This document shows positions 1 to 9,001 of a stretch of DNA of 64,000 nucleotides, in pieces. The notes under the pieces were generated by a model. It ran no database searches. It saw nothing but the letters and a program-made list of their open reading frames with translations, and was not told the DNA's origin. The translations under genes were made by a program, and so were the position numbers. The stretch is from positions 872,221,379 to 872,285,378 of the forward strand of contig NC_081409.1 in assembly GCF_030272615.1 (NCBI RefSeq), read 5' to 3'. This DNA is from Cryptomeria japonica (Eukaryota; Streptophyta; Pinopsida; Cupressales; Cupressaceae). Within the stretch, counting starts at the first letter, position 1. Each line of letters begins with the position of its first letter.

Positions 1-252
1 TAGATGGAGGAGTTGGCTTAAACATTTGCTCTTTAAGTCTAGTCCATGCTCTGGGTTATTCAGAAGATGCAGCTGATCCCTAGAAAAAGATCACCATTAA
101 AGCCTATGATGAAGAAGAACATTCCTCTAAAGGAATTGTGATGTTACCCATCAGAGTGGTACCTTTATAGAAAGACACAGCATGCGAAGTTCTAGACTTG
201 GACTTATCATACAACATACTCTTGGGAAGACCTTGGATACATGACATACTAT
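1..252 (+). pseudogene. E1 Gypsy (Tat-like) aspartic protease fragment
   Basis: This is the retropepsin part of a Gypsy polyprotein, the enzyme that cuts Gag-Pol. The plus-strand frame opens at base 3 with D-G-G-V-G-L-N, the Tat-type form of the catalytic Asp motif, and near its end reads LLGRPWIHD, the usual flap-to-alpha motif of this family. Two in-frame TAG codons (about 90-92 and 174-176) show decay. The frame stops at the insertion of element X and resumes in register at 9002 when one copy of the CATAC duplication is discounted. The upstream gag lies outside the window. Family assignment is secure; the lineage (Tat) is inferred from the protease motif and the linker that follows. Confidence 0.8.
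245..249. repeat. Target-site duplication CATAC of element X, left copy
   Basis: CATAC at 245-249 and again at 9002-9006 flanks element X. Three extra bases (tat) sit between the left copy and the LTR start at 253. The protease frame of E1 joins correctly across one copy, which supports the boundary. Confidence 0.7.
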
Positions 253-300
253 TGGTGTAAATAATTATTCATCTTAGATATTATTACACCTTACTTAAGT
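253..300 (+). repeat. Truncated 5' LTR of element X
   Basis: About 46 bases starting TGGTGTAAATAATTATTC match the start of the complete LTR at 8551 with one mismatch, then the match ends abruptly near 300. The remaining ~400 bases of this LTR are missing, apparently lost together with the far LTR of G1. Confidence 0.7.
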
Positions 301-599
301 CTAAGAATCATATAACTAATGTGATTTAATTTTGAACTTAAACACAACATGATACGATTCTACTTAACACATAAAGACACTGTATAATATGCTAGCATAA
401 GAGAAATGTAAATCTTTTACAACTTACATAAATGAATTCAAGACAAACTATAAAGTAAAGAGTCACGCTTGTCAAGAACGAAGCAACATAGATTAAACAC
501 CATAACATTTAATTCTATTTTGCTCTAATTAGGAGATACTAACATATTATCCCATGTTGAAGAACTGAAAAGAAGATAAATAAGGAATGAAGAATTAAG
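301..599 (-). other. Non-coding stretch, probable 3' untranslated tail of G1
   Basis: AT-rich sequence between the truncated X LTR and the end of the G1 integrase frame. It holds no LTR copy matching 6300-7971, so the 3' LTR of G1 is missing. I see no ORF or RNA gene here. Confidence 0.4.
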
Positions 600-1184
600 C
601 ATAATATCTATGCAAGTGCATAGCATTGATAGGTTGTTTAAGAGGCGTATCGTCTAAATCCGCTATTTTGTAAGCACCTAATCCATAATCTTTGATAACG
701 ATGTATGGTCCAAGCCAATTAGGACTAAATTTTCCCTTTTCTGCAGGTAAGGAATTCACATTGCATTGATTCTCATAAAGGACTAAGTCACCTACTGAGA
801 AGGAACATTGAATAACCTTCGTTGTAGAGTTTTGTGATACGCTTGAATATGCTCAAGAGCATTTATATGCTATTCATCAAGCATCTCAAGCTGTTGAAGT
901 TGTTGTTCTCTATAAGAGTCATCATCTACTATACCTTTGAGAGAAACCCTAAGTGATGGAATCTCTAACTCTAAGGGAATAATAGCGTCAGCACCATAAA
1001 CAAGATTATAAGGAGTAGTTCCTGTAGCAATTCGTACACTCGTTCGGTAGGCCCAAAGAGCATAGATTAGCTAGTTACTCCAATCCTTACCATGCTTATT
1101 CACAGTTTTGCAAAGAATTTGTTCAATTATTTTATTGGATGATTCGGATTGACCATTTGATTGAGGATAGTATGGTGAAGAAAA
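600..1184 (-). pseudogene. G1 integrase C-terminal part, broken
   Basis: Continuation of the pol frame past the stop at 1185. Directly beyond it come a PYYPQSNGQ motif and an NGQSES motif holding the third acidic residue of the DDE triad. Then follow family-typical WAYRTS and the C-terminal GPNWLG-like and MHLHRYY-like motifs near 610-720 (read on the minus strand). The stop ending the upstream ORF is TGA where this family has a basic residue, a change expected from C-to-T decay of CGA. A further TAG (about 1068) and frame changes follow. No chromodomain is visible. Confidence 0.7.
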
Positions 1185-4100
1185 TCAATGTTTGATATGA
1201 TACTTCTTGAGGAATTTCTTCACGTCCTTGTTCTTAAATGATGTCCCATTATCTGAGATTATAGTAGAAGGTATCCCGAATCGAGAAATGATGTTTTCTA
1301 GAAGAAATTGACAAATTACTTTAGCAGTGGTAGAGCGAAGGGGAATAGCTTCTACCCACTTCGTAAAGTAATTTGTTGCGGTTATAATGAAGGTGTGTCC
1401 TTGAGATGAAGGAGGAGAGATTTTACCAATAAGATCCAAACCCCATGCGGAGAAAGGCCAAGAAGCTACTTGAGAATGAAGTTCTTGGGCAGGAGCATGA
1501 ATCAAATTATTATGTTGTTGACATTGATGACATTTTTTAACAAATGAAAAGGAATCCTTCTGCATAGTTTGCCAATAGTATCCCATACGAAGCAATCTAT
1601 GAACCAAGGATTTGCCTCCAAAATGCCCCCCACAGGCACCTGAATGTGCCTCTTCAAGAGCAACGGGGATTTCCAATTTTTTAAGACAACAAAGGAGAAG
1701 ACCATCATAACCCCTTCGGTAAAGAACATTAGAAAGAATAATATATCTAGTAGACAACTTTCGGATTCTAGCCCTAGTGTTCCCATTAGCGGAATCCGGA
1801 AAGGTACCATCGGTCAAATATCTTATGATATGCGAGTACCATTCATTTGAGTCTATAAAGTCACAACATGTTACCAGACTAGGATCGTCCACAATAGCTG
1901 GAGAAATAAGGTTGTGAATAACAAATTTAAGATCAACCACAGGGTTCTCTAAAGACACAAGAGAAACCACACATGCCATTGCATCCACATGTCGATTATC
2001 TTTTCGAGGAACAGGTTCCATGGTATAAGAATCAAATTTTTGTAATAAAGAGATGGCAAGGTCTTTATATTGTGATAATTTGTCTTGTTTTGCTTGATAT
2101 ATTCCTATTACTTGTCTTATAATCAATTGCGAATCTCCATAGATATGTATGTGTTTTATATTCAGAGCTAAGGCTGCTTTTATTCCTGCTATAAGAGCCT
2201 CATACTCAGCAATGTTATTGGTACACAGGAAATTTAGACGATAGGATAAGGGAATAGATTTCCTTGTAGGAGAAATCAGAACAACACCTGCCCCCGATCC
2301 CGTACGACACTTAGAGCCATCAAAGTATAACTCCCAAGTTTCATCTTTCTCTATAGAAAGAATGAAGTCATCAGGAAATGACTCAGGGTTAGAGAAGGAG
2401 AAAGGTGAAGGGGCCTCAACTAAGTGATCGGTCAACGCTTGTCCTTTAATTGCTCTTTGTGAAACAAATTTAAGGTCAAATTCAATTAACATCATAACCC
2501 ACTTAGCTAGGCATCTTGATAAATCAGTTTTAGAGAAAAGATGCTTCAAAGGATCAAACTTTACCATGACGTGGACTTCTGAATTTAAAAGATAATGTCT
2601 CAATTTCTGAGTCACAAACACCAAGGCCAAGCATTGTCTTTCTATCGCAGAATATCGGGTCTCATAATCGAGTAAGGTATGACTTATGTAATAAACCAGA
2701 CATTCCTTACCATCTTTATCATGTTGTGCCAACAATGCTGCGAGAGCATGAGAGGAAGCAACTATATATAGAAGGAAAGGTTTAGAAGGTTTGGCAGGTT
2801 GAAGAATAGGAGGACTAGCCAAATACACTTTTAAATCTTCAAATGCTTGCTGACAATCTTCATTCCATTGAAAAGTGATATCCTTTTTAAGAAGTTGAGT
2901 AAAAGGAAAGGTACGATCCACAAGTTGAGATACGAACCTACGAATAGCTTGAATCTTTCCTTGTAAGCTTTTAAGTTGAGACACATTTCTAGGAGGTGGC
3001 ATGTTGACAATAGCATCTATTTTCTTAGTGTCCACCTCAATCCCATGATGCGAAACTATGAATCCTAATAGTTTTCCACTATCTACACCAAAAACACATT
3101 TTCGGGGATTCAAGTGCATGTGATATTTATGAATTCTTTCAAATATTTGATGAAGGATTTTAACATGATCCATGCGAAGAAAGGATTTGGCTAAAATATC
3201 ATCAACATAATCCTCTAAAATCTTATGCATATAATCATGAAAGATAAGGGTCATCGCTTGTTGATAAGTTGCACCGGCATTTTTAAGTCCAAAAGGCATC
3301 ATTATCCAACAAAACGTACCCCAAGGAGTGGTGAAAGAGGTTTTAAATTGATCTTGAGGGTTAATAAAAATTTGATTGTATCCTGAAAAACCATCCATGA
3401 AGGATAACAAGGCATGTCCTGCCATAGAATCAACTATCATGTCAATGTTTGGAAGAGGAAAATCATCTTTTAAAGAAGCCTTATTTAGATCCTGAAAGTC
3501 GGTACACATTCTTATTTTGTTGTCTGGTTTAGCCATAGCGACAATATTTGAAATCCATGGGGAATAGTCAATAGGGCGGATAAATCCAGCCTCCAATAAT
3601 TTTTCAATCTCAGCCTTAACAAGAAAAGCCACCTTGGGATTCATTTTTCGAATCTTTTGTTTCACGGGCTTAGCATCAGGAACTAAGACAATATTATGAG
3701 TAACAATCTTAGGATCTATACCAGGCATGTCAGAGTATGTCCAAGCAAAGATCTCGGGGAATTCGTGCAATAAATCTTCATATTGTTTTTGTTCCTCTTC
3801 ATCCAAACATTTCCCAATTTTAATAACTTTCTCTTTATTGCAAGGATCCATCTTAACATTAGTGGTGTCACTTATGAGAAGATTACTTTGTTGAGGAGTA
3901 TCCTTTAACTGAAGGAATTCTTTCACAATCTCATCATTATCGATCTCTTTTCCAAAATAGGCTTCAGTGTTCAAACAATAAGGGAGTCCCCTATTGTGAT
4001 GATAACGAGGAAGAGTGTCATAGGCTCCCAAGAACTCAGCTAAAGCATGGTCGGTAGGGAAGATATCCAAGGCACAGTCACCCGAAGGATCCCCATCAAT

Positions 4101-5069
4101 ATACTTAGGATGTTGTATTGATAGAGATGTAGAGATAGCATTAACACTAATGCATGGTCTTTTAGAAGCTTTAGTACGTTTGCAGTGATTATAGCCAAGT
4201 CCAAAGGCATAATTGTGGAAATTAGTCTCTAGAGGAACTCTTATCCCTTGTTCATGAGCACCACAACCTTTTCCATGATACCCATGCTTAGCAAAAATGC
4301 GAAAACCACGACCATAACGATCAGCCATTTCAGGAAGAGAAGGTGGTTTTTCATAAGACAAAGAATCAAACTCTTCATAACTAGAGGTGTGAGGAGAAGA
4401 AGTTTGAGAAGCGGCCACAAAATTATTACTCATAGATTCAGGTAAGGTTGATTGATTTTTAGCTTCTTCCTTCTTTTCAACTTTAAGCTCTCTAGAAGGA
4501 ACCTTATATTCACCTACAAAAGCGGGATTGAAATCAAGAGATCCCCAATCATCTTCTTCAAGGATCTTCTCAGGATCAAAATCCTTCTTATGTGTAGTTC
4601 CAAGTCGAGAAGAATCTTCTTCAGGCACTCTAGACTCATCCAAAGAATTTTGATCATCGAAGAGTGAGGATTCATCGATAGGTTTCTTGTTTAAAGAGTC
4701 ATTACTAGACGAGGATGGCTTAGAAGAACCTCCTTTGGAAGTAGATGTTTGTAGACAAGCTTGAAAATTAGTATCACCTATCAAAGTATATGTCTTATTG
4801 TTATAGACGAATTTAACTTGTCTATGCAATGTAGAGGGGACAGCTTGCATGCTGTGAATCCAAGGCCTCCCTAATAACAAGTTATATGTTAAATTTCCCG
4901 ACATAACATGGATAGGAGTAGGCAAAGTAATAGGTCCTACTGTGAGGGGTAAGGTGATGATACCTAATGAATTCTTAGCCACATTGTCAAAGCCACGAAT
5001 GGGATGAGAGTCAAGCTCAATAAGAGACGTATCCACATTCATCTTATGCAATAGATTAATGCTACACAC
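1185..5069 (-). CDS. pol: G1 Gypsy Pol: protease, G-patch-like, RT, RNase H, integrase (partial)
   Basis: A 1294-residue open frame. Residues 1-100 are the rest of the retropepsin, ending in LLGRPWIHSMQAVPS; its catalytic D-N-G motif lies just upstream of the ATG, so this ATG is only a frame start. About 247-290 is a glycine-rich G-patch-like segment. RT spans about 450-700 with FMDGFSGYNQI and the catalytic YVDD near 620. RNase H begins near 913 with YFDGS, then the NNIAEYEA and GDSQL acidic motifs. Integrase has a zinc site ending in CHQC (about 1135-1190) and the first two catalytic Asp residues (LDLIGK, SDNGTSF). The frame ends before the third. It is in the same frame as the gag-like ORF, separated by one stop. 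Long and open, so relatively young, but its product would lack a complete integrase. Confidence 0.88.
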   Translation of the reverse strand: MCSINLLHKMNVDTSLIELDSHPIRGFDNVAKNSLGIITLPLTVGPITLPTPIHVMSGNLTYNLLLGRPWIHSMQAVPSTLHRQVKFVYNNKTYTLIGDTNFQACLQTSTSKGGSSKPSSSSNDSLNKKPIDESSLFDDQNSLDESRVPEEDSSRLGTTHKKDFDPEKILEEDDWGSLDFNPAFVGEYKVPSRELKVEKKEEAKNQSTLPESMSNNFVAASQTSSPHTSSYEEFDSLSYEKPPSLPEMADRYGRGFRIFAKHGYHGKGCGAHEQGIRVPLETNFHNYAFGLGYNHCKRTKASKRPCISVNAISTSLSIQHPKYIDGDPSGDCALDIFPTDHALAEFLGAYDTLPRYHHNRGLPYCLNTEAYFGKEIDNDEIVKEFLQLKDTPQQSNLLISDTTNVKMDPCNKEKVIKIGKCLDEEEQKQYEDLLHEFPEIFAWTYSDMPGIDPKIVTHNIVLVPDAKPVKQKIRKMNPKVAFLVKAEIEKLLEAGFIRPIDYSPWISNIVAMAKPDNKIRMCTDFQDLNKASLKDDFPLPNIDMIVDSMAGHALLSFMDGFSGYNQIFINPQDQFKTSFTTPWGTFCWIMMPFGLKNAGATYQQAMTLIFHDYMHKILEDYVDDILAKSFLRMDHVKILHQIFERIHKYHMHLNPRKCVFGVDSGKLLGFIVSHHGIEVDTKKIDAIVNMPPPRNVSQLKSLQGKIQAIRRFVSQLVDRTFPFTQLLKKDITFQWNEDCQQAFEDLKVYLASPPILQPAKPSKPFLLYIVASSHALAALLAQHDKDGKECLVYYISHTLLDYETRYSAIERQCLALVFVTQKLRHYLLNSEVHVMVKFDPLKHLFSKTDLSRCLAKWVMMLIEFDLKFVSQRAIKGQALTDHLVEAPSPFSFSNPESFPDDFILSIEKDETWELYFDGSKCRTGSGAGVVLISPTRKSIPLSYRLNFLCTNNIAEYEALIAGIKAALALNIKHIHIYGDSQLIIRQVIGIYQAKQDKLSQYKDLAISLLQKFDSYTMEPVPRKDNRHVDAMACVVSLVSLENPVVDLKFVIHNLISPAIVDDPSLVTCCDFIDSNEWYSHIIRYLTDGTFPDSANGNTRARIRKLSTRYIILSNVLYRRGYDGLLLCCLKKLEIPVALEEAHSGACGGHFGGKSLVHRLLRMGYYWQTMQKDSFSFVKKCHQCQQHNNLIHAPAQELHSQVASWPFSAWGLDLIGKISPPSSQGHTFIITATNYFTKWVEAIPLRSTTAKVICQFLLENIISRFGIPSTIISDNGTSFKNKDVKKFLKKYHIKH

Positions 5070-5099
5070 ATTAAGGCCAGAGCCATTATCTACTAGTGT

Positions 5100-6128
5100 T
5101 CATCTTATAGCAATGTCTTTCATGATAACCACAATCATCAAGGGATCATATTGTTGTTGAATTTCACTAGTAGGCAACTCATCTTGGGTAAACACAATTT
5201 GAGCTTTAGGATTCATCACAGAGTTAACCAAAGATGCTATATTACTAGATGTATTCAGTGGAGGAACATTCAAATCTTTCAAGGCATCTTGTAACATTCC
5301 ATGATGAGTGGAAGAAGTTTGAATCAAATCCCAAAGGGATATCTTAGCAGGGGTAGCTTTAAGTTGTTCTATGAGATCATATTCCTTACCCATAACTTGC
5401 GAGATACGGGGAGCTTGTGGAAGAATTGGTTGAGGATTAGGAAGAGAAACTGGAATAACAGGAGGAGGATTAGGTTGCCTATTGTTTCTAGTGTGATAAG
5501 TATGGGCAACCGCATGATAACTCTCTCTAGTTATTTGCTTGGCATAACTATAAGGACTTATAGGTTTTCTTCCTTGCACGGTGATAATTGGTTTATTTGG
5601 GGTATGAAAGGAATCATGATCATACCCTCCTTGAATAGTAAGGAGAGGTGATTTAGGAACTTGAAAGGTGGGAGAAGGATAAGCACCTTGGACTTCAAAG
5701 AGAGGCTTATTATACTCATTCAAGTTTATCATGTTAACCAATTTAGAAGTCTTGTTCTTGTTTAAAGATTTCGATAAAGCCACAAAGTCATCAAGAGCAT
5801 CATCCAACAAAGCATGATCATATCGGTTAAAAGGTTTATCTTTTGATTCAAAAGGAGACATCTCCTCATAGAGGGGATTATTGAAAACAACCATGTTACT
5901 AGATTCAGGGGAAGAGTTGATAGGAATGTATCCTTGAGAGGAATCATTCGACTTATCTTTCTCATCACACCTAAATGGCATAGTAACAAGGTTTATGAGT
6001 TTTTGGTAAAATGAAGGTTTGGCATCTTTAGGGTTTAAAAACTCATCTAAAGCTTCATCTAATTCATCTTGGCTATACTCATAATAATCATCAAAAGCAT
6101 GAACATTTTGCAAATAAAAATCTGACAT
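5100..6128 (-). CDS. G1 gag-like ORF without visible capsid or zinc knuckle
   Basis: A 342-residue frame starting 149 bases downstream of the primer-binding site. The N-terminus is acidic (QDELDEALDEFLNP). The middle is rich in Pro and Asn, with VQG-containing repeats near residues 140-185. The C-terminus (YDLIEQLKATPAKISLWDLI and on) resembles the segment found just before protease in Tat elements. I find no capsid major homology region and no CCHC knuckle, so the structural part of Gag seems absent. The stop is TGA, followed after nine more codons in the same frame by the ATG of pol. Either a Trp codon decayed to TGA or the stop is read through; decay is simpler. Gag-leader identity is inferred from position. 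Confidence 0.65.
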   Translation of the reverse strand: MSDFYLQNVHAFDDYYEYSQDELDEALDEFLNPKDAKPSFYQKLINLVTMPFRCDEKDKSNDSSQGYIPINSSPESSNMVVFNNPLYEEMSPFESKDKPFNRYDHALLDDALDDFVALSKSLNKNKTSKLVNMINLNEYNKPLFEVQGAYPSPTFQVPKSPLLTIQGGYDHDSFHTPNKPIITVQGRKPISPYSYAKQITRESYHAVAHTYHTRNNRQPNPPPVIPVSLPNPQPILPQAPRISQVMGKEYDLIEQLKATPAKISLWDLIQTSSTHHGMLQDALKDLNVPPLNTSSNIASLVNSVMNPKAQIVFTQDELPTSEIQQQYDPLMIVVIMKDIAIR

Positions 6129-6276
6129 TTTGAAATAAAGGTTGCATAAAATTTAAACACACGATGCAAAGAAACACACTTTCTCTTTTTTTTTTTCTTT
6201 TTAATGAAAATGAAATGGAAACACACTAAATCTAGATCTAGATCTAACAAATGCAATGCAAGAGGAAGCAATGATA

Positions 6277-6296
6277 GATTCACGTCGGGTTCACCA
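6277..6296 (-). promoter_or_regulatory. G1 primer-binding site matching tRNA-Trp
   Basis: Minus-strand TGGTGAACCCGACGTGAATC is complementary over 20 bases to the 3' end (with CCA) of plant tRNA-Trp(CCA), as I recall that tRNA: T-loop side GATTCACG, acceptor side CGGGTTCA. It sits three bases inside the LTR end, as expected for first-strand priming. The tRNA identity rests on remembered sequence. Confidence 0.7.
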
Positions 6297-6741
6297 AAAT
6301 GTGTAGGGGAAAAAGCGAGACTAGGTTAACATGCCCTAATCCTACCTTTTGACACACATTACGGAATACGAAAGAGCCTAGAGATATCACACAATTGGCC
6401 ACTTCTTTTTTGTGAAAGAGAGAGCCACGGGATATCTATTAGGATTTCTATTCCCTTGTTGAAATTGGAAGATCAAATGATGAAAGTTCAAACCCTAATC
6501 CCAAAATGCAAGTATGAACTAATAACAAGATTGCAGAATTGAGATTAAACAATGAATAGCTATAAATACAAGGATGAAATAAGAATGTAGATGTGTACCC
6601 GGAGTCAAAATCAGACTGAAAATGTTCAGGATGGGGGCGCAGGCGCCACTGTCCTGATTCTGTCCTGAAAACTACACCGGAAACTGTTGTTTTGCACTCT
6701 GGAACACTGTCGGAAACTGTCAGAAATGTTGTCTGTCCGGA

Positions 6742-6832
6742 GGACCAGGGCACCCAGTGCCTCTGTCCCAGGGACCAGGGCACCCAGCACCCCTATCCTA
6801 GCAGGACCAGGGTGCCCAGCGCCCTTGTCCCA
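6742..6832. repeat. GC-rich tandem repeat in the G1 LTR
   Basis: Three copies of a 30-32 bp unit beginning GGACCAGGG start at 6742, 6772 and 6804. They form a GC-rich island in otherwise AT-rich DNA. A related short fold (GGACCATG ... CATGGTCC) occurs near 7575-7605. For transcription from the minus strand this lies in the R/U5 region. Confidence 0.7.
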
Positions 6833-6953
6833 GTCTATTGCTTTGCAATTTGATGCAGAGTGTTGTCTTGACCTATTCTCTTCGGATCTGTATCTTGCAG
6901 CGTCGTCCGAGTCCCGAAACCTGCACTGATATCTGAAAAGGGTGTATGGGTGG

Positions 6954-6961
6954 CTATATAG
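6954..6961 (-). promoter_or_regulatory. Candidate TATA box of the G1 LTR
   Basis: CTATATAG, a TATA-like octamer about 660 bases before the LTR end on the minus strand, is the best core-promoter candidate in this LTR. The motif is self-complementary, so it does not itself fix the direction. Confidence 0.4.
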
Positions 6962-7971
6962 GGTTTTGCCTTAGTCAAACCCCCGCTTCGGTGATTTCCA
7001 CCTCCATGAATAGCCAAGTTGTTTTGTAAAATGTATTGTGTGTGCAGACCTAGTGTGTGTGCAAGGTCCTAAAATGCAAGAAAGCAAGCTAGAGCAACCT
7101 AGAAAGTAAACCCTAATTGCTTGCAAATGATAATGTAAATGCTTCAAATCAAGATGCAAAGTGATCTAAAGCATGAGTAAAGGATATATTGAAGCTTATG
7201 CAAAGACATGAAAACAACATGAAATCATACCCAACCCTCAAGGGAGGAGTACAAGCCAATCTTCAGTCGGTAATCTCCTATTGTTCTTCAATGTCTTCCA
7301 AGCCCTAAATGGATGAATGAAATTGATGAATGCTTGATAGAGGAATGTTGAATGTTGTTGAAGTCTTCAAAGATCTGCTCTTTCACTGCATATCAGGTTC
7401 CTGAAAACAAAAATCGGATCCTTTCAAATGAAGAAAGAGAGCTCTTATGTAGGAAACCCTAGGTCATAATTTCATCTTTTGGCCGACCTAGAGATTGAAT
7501 ATCCTGCCAATTTCTTGGGGTTAAGCTTTATTTTATGATTGGATTGAGCTCCTAAAATTTCGGGAAAAATGTCCGGGACCATGTGCACTCCGGGCGCCAT
7601 GGTCCTGACAACTTTTCACCAAATTTTCAGGGTCGTCGGATATGATGATTTTAGAGAGAATCCCAAAGTTATAGGTGATTTCGAGATGTTTTGACCCCTG
7701 AAACCAAGCCCCCAAGTTCGAAATAGGACTTAATTAGGGTTTTTGATTGAATGATGTATTGGAGGAATAAAATGAAAGGGGCATGCTTTAACGAAAGGGC
7801 CCAACTTTATGATGTAGAAGACGATGAAATAGGACCTTAGACCTAATTAATTTGATTAATTAAGTGCTAAAGGAGAAATGCAATGCAAAATGTAAAATGC
7901 ACTAAGGTGGGTGCTAAACTAGGTGTGAAATTGTACCACCCTAGCAAGTGCATACAATTTACGACGCTACA

Positions 7972-8550
7972 CTTGTGAGACTTGGTGCATGGCTCTAGTT
8001 GAGACTTAGATTGTACACATTTGTGCATGGCTCCTGTGAGACTTTGATTGTACCGATATTTTTTCTATTTCTGAGTATCCAGATGATGCTCATAGCAGGT
8101 TGTCTCCATGCCTGATCTTATTTTTTGTTGCAGCGAGTGATTCATCGTCATCGACCTGGTACCTAGTATTGTCACACTTTGACATTATTGGTGCAGCATA
8201 GGCTCTTTTTCTTCCTTATGGGGAGGTATTTTGGTCATCATCATTGGACCATCTTTGTAGGAGATTCGACATTGAGGGGGGGCTTCATGGTCTCATCTTC
8301 TCTCTTATGGGGGGACATAGTTTTGTTCTTCTCATTCATCATTGAGAGCATTGTGTGCTTTCATCATCTCTCTTTTGGGTGAGGGTTTTTTTCTATTGGG
8401 TTTTTCTCTCTTTCCCCACTTTATGGGAGATTGCATTTGCATTTGTACATGGGTACTTATCATGGCCTCGTAGTCAGGACCCATCTTGCATTGCTTAGTT
8501 GCATTGTAGACTTAAGTGCATTCCCCTAAGTTGCACTTAAGGGGGGGTCT
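7972..8550 (+). other. Internal 3' region of element X with polypurine tract
   Basis: About 580 bases with no supported ORF. They end in a purine run (AAGGGGGGG, 8539-8547) directly before the 3' LTR, as expected of a plus-strand-priming polypurine tract in a plus-oriented LTR element. The left edge is the insertion point of G1. Confidence 0.5.
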
Positions 8551-9001
8551 TGGTGTAAATAATTATTCATCTTGGATATTATTACACCTTACTTAAGTTT
8601 ACTTAGGAAATGCATCTCATAGTAGTTTGGGTATGAGACACTTGGGTGTTTGTGCCACATTGGGATAGTGTGTAGGAGAATTTCCACCTTTTATGGTGTG
8701 ATCTTGTTGTTACACTCCACATTCAGTGGGTCATCCACCTCATGTGGAATATTATATTGTTTCTCCTACCTACCCTTGTTTCTTATTGAGCCACATGTCA
8801 TGTTTGTGTTATCACATATCCCTAGCCTTGCCTATGTAAGTAGGCTCATCTACATTGTTTGTATGGACAATCAATCTATATCTTGTAATGATCCAGTTGA
8901 TCATATTTTGCATCTTGATAGAATACAGTTTATTCCTATCATCTATTTTATCTCTCTTATTTGTGCTTTCCATTGCCTCTTGATCTTGGCAAAATCTCAC
9001 A
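8551..9001 (+). repeat. 3' LTR of element X (451 bp)
   Basis: Starts TGGTGTAAATAATTATTC after a polypurine tract and ends TCTCACA, followed by the CATAC duplication and by resumed E1 protease coding sequence. Its first ~46 bases recur at 253. Frames within it are incidental. Confidence 0.75.

Larger units (their letters stand above)
301..7971 (-). mobile_element. G1, Tat-like Gypsy retrotransposon lacking its 3' LTR
   Basis: Minus-strand order is 5' LTR (7971 to about 6300), primer-binding site, gag-like ORF, protease, G-patch-like segment, RT, RNase H and integrase ending near 600. Protease before RT before integrase is Gypsy order. A G-patch-like segment between protease and RT, and no chromodomain after integrase, point to the Tat clade. 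The 3' LTR is absent and the left junction runs straight into the truncated LTR of X, which suggests one deletion removed both. Several stops are present, so it is inactive. Confidence 0.8.
6300..7971 (-). repeat. G1 5' LTR (about 1.67 kb)
   Basis: On the plus strand the segment starts TGTGTAGGGG beside the primer-binding site and ends GACGCTACA, giving short inverted ends (TGTAG/CTACA). A minus-strand TATA motif lies at 6954-6961, and a GC-rich tandem repeat lies downstream of it at 6742-6832. The partner LTR is missing, so the outer end is set by the terminal motif alone. No coding frame here is convincing. Confidence 0.65.
253..9001 (+). mobile_element. Element X, LTR retroelement nested in E1 and itself invaded by G1
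   Basis: X is bounded by an LTR start at 253 and a complete LTR ending at 9001, with CATAC on both outer sides. Its own internal DNA survives only at 7972-8550, which has no recognisable coding frame and ends in a polypurine tract beside the 3' LTR. Nothing left identifies it as Copia or Gypsy. Most of the interval is G1. X may be a non-autonomous element or one whose coding part was deleted. Confidence 0.6.

Noticed and set aside
1502-1850. ORFs opposite or overlapping the G1 integrase
   Set aside because: They are shadows of the long pol frame in other frames.
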